The position numbers and the translations under genes were made by a program. Positions 1 to 9,474 of a stretch of DNA of 64,000 nucleotides are shown in pieces. Each line of letters starts with the position of its first letter. Within the stretch, counting starts at the first letter, position 1. The stretch lies in the NCBI GenBank assembly GCA_903915625.1, contig CAIWTN010000015.1, positions 31,120 through 95,119 of the forward strand, in the 5' to 3' direction. The stretch comes from an uncultured Pseudomonadota bacterium. Its GTDB lineage: Bacteria > Bdellovibrionota_B > Oligoflexia > Oligoflexales > CAIYRB01. Under the pieces are notes generated by a model. The model was given only the letters and a program-made list of their open reading frames with translations, was not told the origin of the DNA and searched no databases.

Positions 1-2
1 TG

Positions 3-3000
3 TTCGGATTCCGACTGTTTAATAGCCTGACAAGCTTTATAATCGATGAAAACAGCGTGAAATTACCAAACCTAGCCATCATCATTGATGATGCTCGCGT
101 CGCCAAAGGAAGCGGCGAAATCAAGCTAAACCACGACATTGACTTTGACTTCCGCCTAAGCCCTAGCGGCCTCCACCTGGTCGATTTACTAGAGAGTCTC
201 AATGTCGATAGCCGCCTGGTAGATCTTTCCTTAACGGGACAAGAAGTCCGACTAACAGGCAAAGGTGATCCTTTTGTCCTCAATGGATCCGCGTCTGTCG
301 ACGTAACGGACATTATCATTCCGTCGCTGCCACCAGACAAATCCGCCTTCCCACATTCACCGGTATGTCACGCTGACCTTCGACTACTGGTAACAAGTGA
401 CCAACTCGACTTCACAGGCACTCGCGCAAGTTGTCTTCAACATGATTCTCGCTCACTAACGAAAGGCACCGGGACAGAACAGATAGACCGCGCAAAAACG
501 GAGCTTACCATCTCAGGAGGCCTACAATTTGCCGCTCCAGGAAAAACCAACATCCGAATCCTAGCGCCATCGGCTAACTTAAGGCTGGCTGAGTATTTTG
601 CACAGATACCAATGGCTGGCCGAGGTCGAGTAGAAACAAATATCAGCGGCCCTTTTGACCATCTATCTGTAGACACACATCTCACTCAAGAAGAGGTAGC
701 AATCGCCCGCATACCACTTGGCTCAGTCGAAGGAGACATAAAATATAAAGACGATGTCGTGAGCTGGAAGAATCTTCGCGCTGAACCTAACGATGGTGGA
801 TTGATCAGTTCACGCACGGGATCACTGAATATCGGAAATGAAAATTACATACTGAATCTAGAATTTAATGCCGAGGAATTATCTCGAGAGGTTCCACGCG
901 AAATAGCGACCATAATTGATCCGGAAAATGACTTTGGCGCGAGCGTTAGAAACCTAAGCGGTCGATTTACCGGTCCCTTATTCTATCCCCTTGCCGGAAC
1001 CGGATCGTTTGATTTTTTGATTAAAGACCTGCGTCTAAACGGCGAAACCCTGGCATCGACAGTAGATGGCTCAATAGTCGGCGATCAAAAAGGCTGGCAC
1101 ACCCAGAATCTCGTGCTGACCCATAATGCCCTGAGCGCTGTTGCTAATATCACTCACAAGCGCGCAGCTCCGTTTTCACCCAACGCTATATCTGACAAGC
1201 ATAATCCTCTGCAATTCCTGGGTCTGAATGCACAAGATAAATTGAACATCAACTTTCACACTATCGCCAACAAGGGACCTCTACCTAACAGTGACACTGG
1301 CAGCACAATTGCCCAGGATCATTTAAGTCTACTCCCTTACATTGGCGATGTGGTTAAACCTCTTGGCATGAAGGGCAAAATCGTCGCGCAGGGAGATTTC
1401 TCTGGGACCACCGAGTCACTACAGGGCAGCTTTACCGGCAGTGTTGATGAACCGGAAATACTAGGCAGTATGATGACTGCTGTGAATCTGCGAGGTTTTG
1501 TCCGTGGCAGTCACTTAGACCTTGTTATGAATCATGGCGGCAATGCTCTAGATGGTCGGCTTTCAATGGATCTCTTCCGCGATGGACTTCCGTACGAATG
1601 GTACGTGAGCTGTCATCGCATGGACTTACGTGTTCTAGGCGCCCCACTCTTTCATGATGACCCAAGAAATTATTTATATTTCACGGGCGACTGGCGGATG
1701 AAGGGCAAATTCAAAGACTTCTGGCACTCCATCGGAGAACTAAAGGTCACCGATCTTCGCGGCAATTATGTTCACGACCTGGCCACACAAACGCGCACGA
1801 TCCAAATCAGGCAGGACGAACCCGTAAAGTTGTTATTTACAGAAAGCGGCTGGCGATTCGAAGGGGACAAAGACCTTTTCCTAAGCGGTAAACATATACA
1901 GCTTCGTGTATCCACCAAAGATAGTAAACCACCAGAGCGCTTAGGTTTGTTTTTTGAAAGTGTGATAGATGCCGGAATCATTAAAACATTTGTTCAAGAC
2001 GTCGATACCGCCGAAGGAAAAATTAATATCGTAGGGTCTTTATTTGGATCAGCGTCAGACCCAAGGCCCAATATTGAAATAACAGACCTTGCGTCCAATC
2101 CACTCATTGCATCAACATGGCGTCCACTATCCATCGGCATAGCCGACATAAGACCCTCATTCCGCAACATACAATTAAAAGTGAACTATCATGAGGGCCG
2201 CCTATTCATCGACAAATTATCGGCCGAAAAGGGATCAGGCAAAGTAAATGCTTCCGGTACGGTTAGCCTCGGTAAACATGGCGACGAAGAATCACACTTA
2301 GACATCAACTTACAGGACGCAACCATCGTTTATCCGGTAGCATTCATAAAGAATTTTGAATCACAAATAAGTGGGAACTTAGTCGTATCCGGCCAAGGCA
2401 TGCCCTACAAACTCGCCGGAGACATAAATATCAATCGCGCCAGATCAACCCGAGAGGTCGATATCCGAAGCGAGATCATAAATGCCCTGCGGCAAAAATC
2501 AATCGGATCAGCGATAGTTTCTGAAAAACCAAAAATTACTTTTGATCTTAATGTCACAGCTAATCAAAGCATAAACATTCACAACCGCAATCTCCAAACG
2601 CAGCTATCTACTGATTTGCGCGTGAAGGGCTCCGACATTAATCCAATACTTTCCGGTCAAATTGAGGTTAATAAAGGCAAGTTCACTTACAAACAGGAAT
2701 TCAAGATCACTCGTGGACTTGTCATTTTCGATGACCCCGTCAAACCCGACCCGAGTCTGGATATCTTAGCCGTGAGTGATGTCGATATTTACCGGGTTTA
2801 TCTTGGCATAAGTGGCCGAGCCTCAAATCCTAGTATTGAATTCTCTGTCGATCCGCCGACGCGAGAAAACGGTACGGCAATTAGCAAACTCGAAATTCTG
2901 GTATTACTTTCTCGCGGCCGACTACCCGAGGAAAGCCAATCCATGGGACAACAGACTCAGAGCGCCGCAACAAGTGAAGCAGCGAATCTTTTACTTGGCC

Positions 3001-3329
3001 AATTCGAGGAGCCGGTCGAAAAACTTCTCGATGTTTCCGGCCAAAATGTCGTTAGAAACGTATACATCGACACCCACCCAGCGCCAGACGGAAGCCCAGT
3101 ACCACGCCTAAACTTGCCGTTTGATCTGGGAGAGAATATCGATCTAATTCTCCGGACGGATCAAGCTACCAGTCAGGTTTCCCTGGAATACAATTTAAAT
3201 GAGAGTATCTACGCCTCAGGTGTCCACGAAATCTTGCGAAATAAAGACGCTCTCCCAGCCCAGAATACACCGGGAAACATCGAAGGCGACTCTAGAGTAA
3301 ACATGAAATTTAGATTTTCCTTCGAGTAA
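3..3329 (+). CDS. tamB: TamB-like translocation/assembly protein (DUF490), 5'-truncated by window edge
   Basis: The reading frame is open from base 3 with no stop, so the GTG at 57 is internal and the true N-terminus (expected signal anchor) lies left of the window. About 1108 residues remain. They show the monotonous beta-rich, Gly/Asp/Asn-rich pattern of the AsmA-like/TamB repeat groove. The C-terminal ~250 residues match the DUF490 signature: a VNKGKFTYKQEF segment, a FDLGENIDLIL segment and a terminal RFSFE. TamB-family proteins span the periplasm from the inner membrane and work with an Omp85 partner in lipid transport or outer membrane protein insertion. An Omp85 gene lies 6 kb downstream on the same strand, which fits. 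The next gene is convergent, with only 2 bp between the stops. Family call confident; exact role inferred. Confidence 0.85.
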   Translation, partial: FGFRLFNSLTSFIIDENSVKLPNLAIIIDDARVAKGSGEIKLNHDIDFDFRLSPSGLHLVDLLESLNVDSRLVDLSLTGQEVRLTGKGDPFVLNGSASVDVTDIIIPSLPPDKSAFPHSPVCHADLRLLVTSDQLDFTGTRASCLQHDSRSLTKGTGTEQIDRAKTELTISGGLQFAAPGKTNIRILAPSANLRLAEYFAQIPMAGRGRVETNISGPFDHLSVDTHLTQEEVAIARIPLGSVEGDIKYKDDVVSWKNLRAEPNDGGLISSRTGSLNIGNENYILNLEFNAEELSREVPREIATIIDPENDFGASVRNLSGRFTGPLFYPLAGTGSFDFLIKDLRLNGETLASTVDGSIVGDQKGWHTQNLVLTHNALSAVANITHKRAAPFSPNAISDKHNPLQFLGLNAQDKLNINFHTIANKGPLPNSDTGSTIAQDHLSLLPYIGDVVKPLGMKGKIVAQGDFSGTTESLQGSFTGSVDEPEILGSMMTAVNLRGFVRGSHLDLVMNHGGNALDGRLSMDLFRDGLPYEWYVSCHRMDLRVLGAPLFHDDPRNYLYFTGDWRMKGKFKDFWHSIGELKVTDLRGNYVHDLATQTRTIQIRQDEPVKLLFTESGWRFEGDKDLFLSGKHIQLRVSTKDSKPPERLGLFFESVIDAGIIKTFVQDVDTAEGKINIVGSLFGSASDPRPNIEITDLASNPLIASTWRPLSIGIADIRPSFRNIQLKVNYHEGRLFIDKLSAEKGSGKVNASGTVSLGKHGDEESHLDINLQDATIVYPVAFIKNFESQISGNLVVSGQGMPYKLAGDININRARSTREVDIRSEIINALRQKSIGSAIVSEKPKITFDLNVTANQSINIHNRNLQTQLSTDLRVKGSDINPILSGQIEVNKGKFTYKQEFKITRGLVIFDDPVKPDPSLDILAVSDVDIYRVYLGISGRASNPSIEFSVDPPTRENGTAISKLEILVLLSRGRLPEESQSMGQQTQSAATSEAANLLLGQFEEPVEKLLDVSGQNVVRNVYIDTHPAPDGSPVPRLNLPFDLGENIDLILRTDQATSQVSLEYNLNESIYASGVHEILRNKDALPAQNTPGNIEGDSRVNMKFRFSFE

Positions 3330-3331
3330 GG

Positions 3332-5278
3332 TCAGCGCGAACTATACATTATGATCGTGTTCTCAGCCAAAACTCTCACCTCACTATCGGGGTCAGACTT
3401 TGCGAGACGCTCAATTGCAGATTTTGCAATTGGCATAGTCTGATAATACTCCCCAAGCTGACGAATCAACGCGGACCGTACCGAGGCCACTGGTTCATTT
3501 TGCAATTGCCTAACTAACATCTCGCATGACACCCGGGATGTGGGCTGTTGAGCAATCACTCGCACCACGTTCTGTCTCACTTGAGCGGATGGATCACCCA
3601 ACATACCGAGCACCACCTCACTAGCCAACGGAGAGGACACATTGCGAAGCGCATTTACCGCAGCTATGCGAGTACTTTCCTCAGAATCTTTGAGCAACGG
3701 ACTAGCTAGATCAATCACCCGCGAAGACCCGGTATTTCCTAATACTGCGAGTGCAACAAGCTTTCCATCTAATGTCGTGGCCCGATTGAATTCGCCAACG
3801 AAATCATTCGCAATCAGATCGGCACGGCCCTGGTCAGATTTTTTAAGATGATTTGAGACGGTGCCGAGCCCAAGTTGAGCCATGGAACGAGTCACTGAAT
3901 CCGTTGACTTGGTGAGCGTCCGCAATGCCTGTTCAATTAAAGGGCTGGGCTCCTGCGGCTGACTGAGCAAGCTGACCAAATTACTAGCGAATGCTGGATC
4001 AGAAGCGCGAGACATGATCTCTTCGACCAGAGTTGATTGGCATTCTAGACACCCAACATAAGCTAGGGCGCTAAGCGACTGCTGCAACCACAGATCTTTT
4101 GCCTCCCGCCCCTTAAGAGTGTCTCGGAGAGCTGACAAATTATCATCATTTACGCGAACGTATGCGACTAAACGGTCGTAATTTAACCGCTCTTCATTTG
4201 CACTAGCTCTTTGACCCGCATCGCCCAATTGCCGGAATTCATCCTGAATGTCATTTAATTTAGTCTGGCCCAGACGCTCCTTAGCATAACTCTTTAACTG
4301 ACTGAAATCCCGCTTGGAATCCCTCGCCGATGACGCAGGAGATTCTGCTTCATTTCGCGCGGCAATTACATTTGCGTGAGTCAGCAGTTGATGATTTACG
4401 AATCTTAACGAGTACCTGGTATTTGCGACTGACACCATTTGCTGAGATAACTCACCGACTGACACCGAAGCGGACTCTTGACCATCAATCTGCCGCGGCC
4501 ATCTAGTCTTACTATCAAGATTGAATTTAACTTGGCCTTTAAGCACACCTCGCACTGTCGGGGCGGCGCTACCGGTAGCCGAACCAGACATCGTTAAATA
4601 GCCAGTTTTCGTCTTACTCGCCTGGATATAGCCGTTATTTTCTGAGTCGACATGGTACTCAGCCTGATAAATGCCGCTGCCATCTAATTCCCTCTGAGTC
4701 CAATTACGTGAGGATGCTGAATCCCCCCAACTGAACTGAAATCCAGCCGCCAACTGCTTCAGCAATTGTTCTGCAAACCGGTCGATGTTACCGCTAGATG
4801 AAAAATCTGCTATGTGACCTTGCTTAGCCAGCGCCACCATCATTCCGCGCTGCAAATCCCTAGCAGTCTCCGCAAGGTCTCGTTCTCCAAGATGACGGCC
4901 GTCCTGAGCAAAATCTATTTTAAGACCTGGGCTAAATCGCATTAAAGTCTGCCAAATACCCGCGCCTTCGACTACCGTGACAATTTCCAGGACGCCCTCG
5001 ATATCAAGAGAGATGGTCCTTGCCGTACCTACGTTCGCTCCTGCCCCACCATTCTCGTCCATCCTGATATCGCTGTGCATTTTCACATCGAATGATTGCT
5101 GGTCATCGATAGCGAAGGAAGTCGAAACAGGTTGAATGCTATTTGTTGCCTGATTGGCACCAGACTTCACGCCGAATAGTGACATCTTCCCTCGGAGGAC
5201 CAAGAAAAGTGAGCCCAATAAGGCGAGCACTACTAGAGATATGATTACCGTAGACTTCTTAGAGCTATTGATCGCCAT
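3332..5278 (-). CDS. Membrane-anchored HEAT-repeat protein with possible lipid-transfer (vitellogenin-N-like) region
   Basis: 648 residues. The N-terminus is a short basic stretch followed by one hydrophobic helix (residues ~11-29, IISLVVLALLGSLFLVL), so it is probably anchored in the inner membrane with a periplasmic body. Residues ~55-300 are beta-rich, with W-T-Q-R-E-x-D-G-S-G-I-Y-x-A-E-Y spacing that faintly recalls the N-terminal beta-barrel of vitellogenin/MTP lipid-transfer proteins. Residues ~340-648 are helical HEAT-like repeats (for example RIAAVNALRNVSS and VRQNVVRVIAQQP). The start ATG has GAGG four to five bases upstream. It is convergent with tamB and lies upstream-to-downstream in the same direction as the lipoprotein at 5320-6708. 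The lipid-transfer idea is inference from pattern; the HEAT repeats and anchor are seen directly. Function unknown. Confidence 0.7.
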   Translation of the reverse strand: MAINSSKKSTVIISLVVLALLGSLFLVLRGKMSLFGVKSGANQATNSIQPVSTSFAIDDQQSFDVKMHSDIRMDENGGAGANVGTARTISLDIEGVLEIVTVVEGAGIWQTLMRFSPGLKIDFAQDGRHLGERDLAETARDLQRGMMVALAKQGHIADFSSSGNIDRFAEQLLKQLAAGFQFSWGDSASSRNWTQRELDGSGIYQAEYHVDSENNGYIQASKTKTGYLTMSGSATGSAAPTVRGVLKGQVKFNLDSKTRWPRQIDGQESASVSVGELSQQMVSVANTRYSLRFVNHQLLTHANVIAARNEAESPASSARDSKRDFSQLKSYAKERLGQTKLNDIQDEFRQLGDAGQRASANEERLNYDRLVAYVRVNDDNLSALRDTLKGREAKDLWLQQSLSALAYVGCLECQSTLVEEIMSRASDPAFASNLVSLLSQPQEPSPLIEQALRTLTKSTDSVTRSMAQLGLGTVSNHLKKSDQGRADLIANDFVGEFNRATTLDGKLVALAVLGNTGSSRVIDLASPLLKDSEESTRIAAVNALRNVSSPLASEVVLGMLGDPSAQVRQNVVRVIAQQPTSRVSCEMLVRQLQNEPVASVRSALIRQLGEYYQTMPIAKSAIERLAKSDPDSEVRVLAENTIIMYSSR

Positions 5279-5319
5279 AAGTCCTCACTAGATTCAAAAA
5301 TTATTTAGGCTGAGACCGG

Positions 5320-6708
5320 TCACAATGCGGACTGAGAGTCAGCTGGAAAACACTGATCTTCGGTTTTTACGATACTCAACTCGTGACTTGTGCCTGCCCA
5401 ATTGACAAAATTCATGTCGCCACGCCAACCAAGCGGAAGCTTTCCAAGCGACTTTTCCGGTTTTCCTAGCTGTGCATATGCAGTAAGTTTTCCACCGAGA
5501 ACTTCACTCACCCCGAGCTTAATATTGCCGTTATAACAGAAGGCTAGCTTGCCATCTTTGTCTTTCGTCAATGCTATTAGAGCATTGCCGCTCATTCGTG
5601 CGCTTGCAATGCTAAATACCCCATCAACTCCTGCCTTCGCAAATTTGACATCAGCTCCGCCTTCGAGACTGACTGAAGATGAAATATTAGGACCTATACC
5701 AGCGCTGAGGGACGTGGGCCTCAAGTTATAGTTAACCGGCACGGACCCCTTGATCCGAAATGCCCAGCTTACCCTGAACGGCAACGGTCCGACTGCGAAC
5801 TTCAATGTGCCTGGATAGTTGTGATTGACACTAAGTAAAGATTTGTTGAGTGATTTATCCGGTTCATTGAACGAAATCTCCTTAAATGCCTCCTGGCCAA
5901 AAATCTGTACCTGCAAATTCAGAGAAGCTGCCTGGCGCAACTGCAAAGCGTGAGTCTCAATCTTCGTAAAAATTAGTGATCTCTGAACTCCAAATGCCTT
6001 ACCAGCAACATCGGCAGAGCTATGCAGCGCCATGCCTTTTTTATTTCGAACATAAAAATATCCAGTTACTGAGGCTGAAAACTGGTCACTACCAACCCTG
6101 TAATTGCGCGCACCACCAATCCAACCATCTTCGATACTATAACTCTTGGCTATTGCGACATCTTCCTGGTTTGACGATTTATCAAGGTTTGCCTTCTGTT
6201 GTTCGACTACTGAGCCCAAATCAATCTTTGGTGAAGCCACATCCACAACCTGTAAATTCTGAGATCCCGCCTCATGGTCGATCACATCTAACAGGTCGAT
6301 TCCTTCCTGAGCTAGCATGCCGCCTAGGTCGGTAATTTCTCTTAGTGCAACCTCCCTAGCCACAACCTTGCACTCGCCCGAAATTGCAATGGCAACGGAT
6401 CCGGCGTTAGCTTGGACCGCTTTATCATCACAGTTTGATGGCAACCGACCTAACACCGCTTGACTCATGGAACCTGTCCAAGTGAACGGAGCCGCCTTGG
6501 GTTTAAAATAATCCGCGCTGTTTATGCTAGCGTCGGCAGCGCCGACGCTGGAACTTGGCCCAATGGGACCCGAAACATCGAAGGTACTTAAAGCCCCTCC
6601 GGGAGCCGAGTCATATGTCTTCGATTTAGAGTGTTCCTTGCAGCTGTTCAGTAAGCACATAAAATGAGATGTACATGCTAACAGCCAAATGAACCGAATT
6701 CGATTCAT
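5320..6708 (-). CDS. Predicted lipoprotein of unknown function
   Basis: 462 residues. The N-terminus is basic (MNRIR), then hydrophobic, with a Cys at ~23 in the context LLNSC, a plausible lipobox; a mature protein starting C-K-E would be lipidated. No family is recognised. The body is beta-rich with long Ser/Ala/Gly-containing segments, and the C-terminal half alternates strands (KFAVGPLPFRVSWAF, GKLTAYAQLGKP) as in a periplasmic beta-sandwich or barrel-associated protein. The start ATG has GGAAGGG six bases upstream. It is followed on the same strand, 41 bp away, by the HEAT-repeat anchor protein, and preceded 33 bp away by the PP2C-type phosphatase. The three genes probably form one transcript, 9258 towards 3332. 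Function not inferred. Confidence 0.65.
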   Translation of the reverse strand: MNRIRFIWLLACTSHFMCLLNSCKEHSKSKTYDSAPGGALSTFDVSGPIGPSSSVGAADASINSADYFKPKAAPFTWTGSMSQAVLGRLPSNCDDKAVQANAGSVAIAISGECKVVAREVALREITDLGGMLAQEGIDLLDVIDHEAGSQNLQVVDVASPKIDLGSVVEQQKANLDKSSNQEDVAIAKSYSIEDGWIGGARNYRVGSDQFSASVTGYFYVRNKKGMALHSSADVAGKAFGVQRSLIFTKIETHALQLRQAASLNLQVQIFGQEAFKEISFNEPDKSLNKSLLSVNHNYPGTLKFAVGPLPFRVSWAFRIKGSVPVNYNLRPTSLSAGIGPNISSSVSLEGGADVKFAKAGVDGVFSIASARMSGNALIALTKDKDGKLAFCYNGNIKLGVSEVLGGKLTAYAQLGKPEKSLGKLPLGWRGDMNFVNWAGTSHELSIVKTEDQCFPADSQSAL

Positions 6709-6741
6709 AACACCCTTCCTTCATATATTCAGCGAAGCCGA

Positions 6742-9258
6742 TCAGACATGGCGTCCAACGGTAAGAAATACGCAGTCATCGATAACTGGATTATTCGCAA
6801 TATGATTCTTATAAGTCGTCAAGATGTCCTGGTAGATCGACTGCGAATTCGACCTTTCGCCCATGATCTTTCGGATGTGCCGAGGGGAGATAGATTGACC
6901 TGATAAGGATTTATTTTTAACCAGACCGTCTGTGTATAAAAATAACGTGTCTCCCGGATCAAATTGAAATCTTGAAGCGCGACAATGATCCAAGAATTCA
7001 CCATCACCGAGATGAAAACCGCGCTGCACGAGAGTGCTAACTTCCCCATCATGTTTGATATATAAAGGCATGTGAGCTGCATTCAAAAATGATCCCTGGC
7101 CAGACTTAATGTCAAGCACAACGAAAGCCATGGTCATTGAGCAATTCAAAGGCTTACCAAAGCGAACTATCGCCGCGTTTGCTGCTCTAGCAAGTAGATA
7201 AACAACCTCATCAGTTGACTTGTCTACAGAATTTAACAATGAATTATAGACGGCCCCTAGAGCAGAACTAACAGCAGTTGAGACCAACACCGCTGATGTC
7301 CCGATTGCACTCACGTCACCGATCTGCAAATAAAGATATCCAGACTTTGAATCATAATTATAACCAAAAAAATCCCCGCCTACATGCTGAGCCTCTTGGT
7401 AAAAAAAATCAAAATCGATACCCGGTATGTCATTTTCGCCATCTGTCAACACCACCCTCCTGTAGGAGGCTGCGATTTCTTTATCGAAGTCGGCGCGAGA
7501 CTTAGACTTAGCTTCTTCGACATACTCATCGAGAAGCGCTGTTATTCCCGAGTTCGCAGATTTTCTACCTGAACTTTTCTTAATAATTTGATCGACTAAA
7601 GCACTAAAATGACCTGAGTCGGTTTGCAATCTTGACTTCGATCCGACGGTCCGAATATCTAGTTTATTGATAATGTCCTGTGTCGACTCAGAAGCCTGCA
7701 TAGTGCTAATGACTTTACGCTCGGGTCTAAGTGAACTTAACTGCGAAAATTCCTGCGCCAAGTGCAAAACCTTGGCTTCGGAACCCCACATACTATAAAA
7801 CTGGCAAGCTTCTCTTAGCTGCTGACCTGCCAAGACTTCGTCCTGCTGTTCAAGGCTGAATCTACCCAGGCATTCTTGAACAAACGCTAGTGGCAGTAAA
7901 TAGCCCGAGTCCTTCGCTTTGCTTCTAGCCAAACGATAGTAATTAAATGCCTTCTCAACCTTGCCGAAGATGCGCGCAATTTCTCCGCAGATCAGGTTCC
8001 ATGCCCATGCAAAACCTGAAGGATTGGCCTTTGCCAGATAATAAACAAAGCCTATCTCAGCCCGCAACTTTAGCAATTTTCGGTAGGTCCTATGACCCTG
8101 AGATCGTAGTGAAGCAATGTCGGCATAAATCATTAAGATGCGGCATTGGGGTGACATAGGAACCAAAAGACCGGATCGCTTCTGATTTTTTTTTAATTGC
8201 ACGTAGGCTGACGAAGCCTCGTCATACTTACCCCAAATGGCAGCGAATGCACCTACCAATGCCCAGTGGAATGAGACACTAATGATGTCTCCATCCGCCT
8301 TGCAAGCCCGAAGAAAGAGTTCATCGGCCGTAATATTGTCAGATAATTCATTTACGCTGTACTTTGACTTAGCTAACTGACCAATAGTTTTTGAAAGAAG
8401 CAGCGTATTGCGAGCAGCATATGATCCTGTACCCAGATGCGTCCACCCAAGTGCGGCATCCGCACATTCGAGAACCTTATCAAAAGTGTCCCAGGTAAAC
8501 AGGTCGCTCAGGAGCTCGCTATCGAGCGAAAAAGCTGTCGTTGATAAGTCTACCGGATTTTTTATCGCAGCTAACTGCTGCCTAATCATCTTGGTCGTCA
8601 AACGGCGTGGATAGGTCCAGGGAAATAATAGCCCCTTCCAATCCGTTGAGACTTGTGTCTGCCCTTGCCTTATTCGACTATCCGTAGCCACTCGAGTTGC
8701 CAACCGAGCACATACTGCAGCGAATGAATATCGCCTGATATATTGCGAATTTTGTATAACCCCGAATAAACCGATACTGCGTGATGCCGCTTCACCAAAA
8801 CCATACTTGAGACATCTTCTCACCTGCCTAGACACCAAAAACGCAGCCAGCATGGGGTTGGTAAAAAAAGACAGGGAAATGCTGCGATCGATCTTCTGAC
8901 TTATCGCAATCTGACTCTGATCGATCATCTCAGCCATGGGCCCCATGCCCTTGCTGCCCGTTAGGCGCAGAGACACTGAGGTGAGCCACACCTCAAATAA
9001 GACACGGCCAAGTGTCGGACGGCGAGGAATACGGAGCCCCAGTTCTCTGAGGTCCATGAGAGCTGTGTCGAGAGACTCGGCAACCTCAGCTGGCTCAGTT
9101 AGGGTATCCGCATCCAAAGGCGATGTTAGCTCGGCTGTGGGCTGTGACGAGTCGCCGCGATTAGCTGCATCGTTCGTGTCCAGTTGGTGTGCGTCTTTCA
9201 TGGATTGCCTGGCAGCGGCAGAGTCACCGCAGAAAGTAACGGAACTCAGGTGGGTCAT
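6742..9258 (-). CDS. PP2C/SpoIIE-type serine phosphatase with long helical N-terminal sensor region
   Basis: 838 residues. The C-terminal ~230 residues are an RsbU/SpoIIE-like PP2C domain. Visible motifs are VGGDFFG (~631), IGDVSAIGTSA (~646), NAAHMPLYI, LFLYTDGLV and the late DDCVFLTV; the Asp residues that bind Mn/Mg in this family are all present. These enzymes dephosphorylate anti-anti-sigma-type proteins or related partners. The usual GDVSGHG is changed to GDVSAIGT. Residues ~80-520 are helical with TPR-like spacing and no clear membrane segment, so this looks like a cytoplasmic regulator with a protein-interaction N-terminus. The chosen ATG lacks a clear SD; an internal ATG at 9201 has CAGG upstream and may be the real start. 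Likely co-transcribed with the downstream lipoprotein and HEAT genes. Partner proteins are not visible in the window. Confidence 0.75.
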   Translation of the reverse strand: MTHLSSVTFCGDSAAARQSMKDAHQLDTNDAANRGDSSQPTAELTSPLDADTLTEPAEVAESLDTALMDLRELGLRIPRRPTLGRVLFEVWLTSVSLRLTGSKGMGPMAEMIDQSQIAISQKIDRSISLSFFTNPMLAAFLVSRQVRRCLKYGFGEAASRSIGLFGVIQNSQYIRRYSFAAVCARLATRVATDSRIRQGQTQVSTDWKGLLFPWTYPRRLTTKMIRQQLAAIKNPVDLSTTAFSLDSELLSDLFTWDTFDKVLECADAALGWTHLGTGSYAARNTLLLSKTIGQLAKSKYSVNELSDNITADELFLRACKADGDIISVSFHWALVGAFAAIWGKYDEASSAYVQLKKNQKRSGLLVPMSPQCRILMIYADIASLRSQGHRTYRKLLKLRAEIGFVYYLAKANPSGFAWAWNLICGEIARIFGKVEKAFNYYRLARSKAKDSGYLLPLAFVQECLGRFSLEQQDEVLAGQQLREACQFYSMWGSEAKVLHLAQEFSQLSSLRPERKVISTMQASESTQDIINKLDIRTVGSKSRLQTDSGHFSALVDQIIKKSSGRKSANSGITALLDEYVEEAKSKSRADFDKEIAASYRRVVLTDGENDIPGIDFDFFYQEAQHVGGDFFGYNYDSKSGYLYLQIGDVSAIGTSAVLVSTAVSSALGAVYNSLLNSVDKSTDEVVYLLARAANAAIVRFGKPLNCSMTMAFVVLDIKSGQGSFLNAAHMPLYIKHDGEVSTLVQRGFHLGDGEFLDHCRASRFQFDPGDTLFLYTDGLVKNKSLSGQSISPRHIRKIMGERSNSQSIYQDILTTYKNHIANNPVIDDCVFLTVGRHV

Positions 9259-9474
9259 AATCCGACTTATATCATATCATTAATAACATCGACCTTCGGA
9301 GGAACTGATGATGGGCAGAAGCCACATCAGCCTTGAATCCGGATAATTCTGACAATAATGTCTATTGTTCGCTTTTTACCACGACCCGCCTGCAGGGTTC
9401 CCACAATCAACATAAATCGGTATTGTTAAGCTTTGGTGGTATGTTACAGCGGCTGAGGCGAAAGGCGGACGGCT

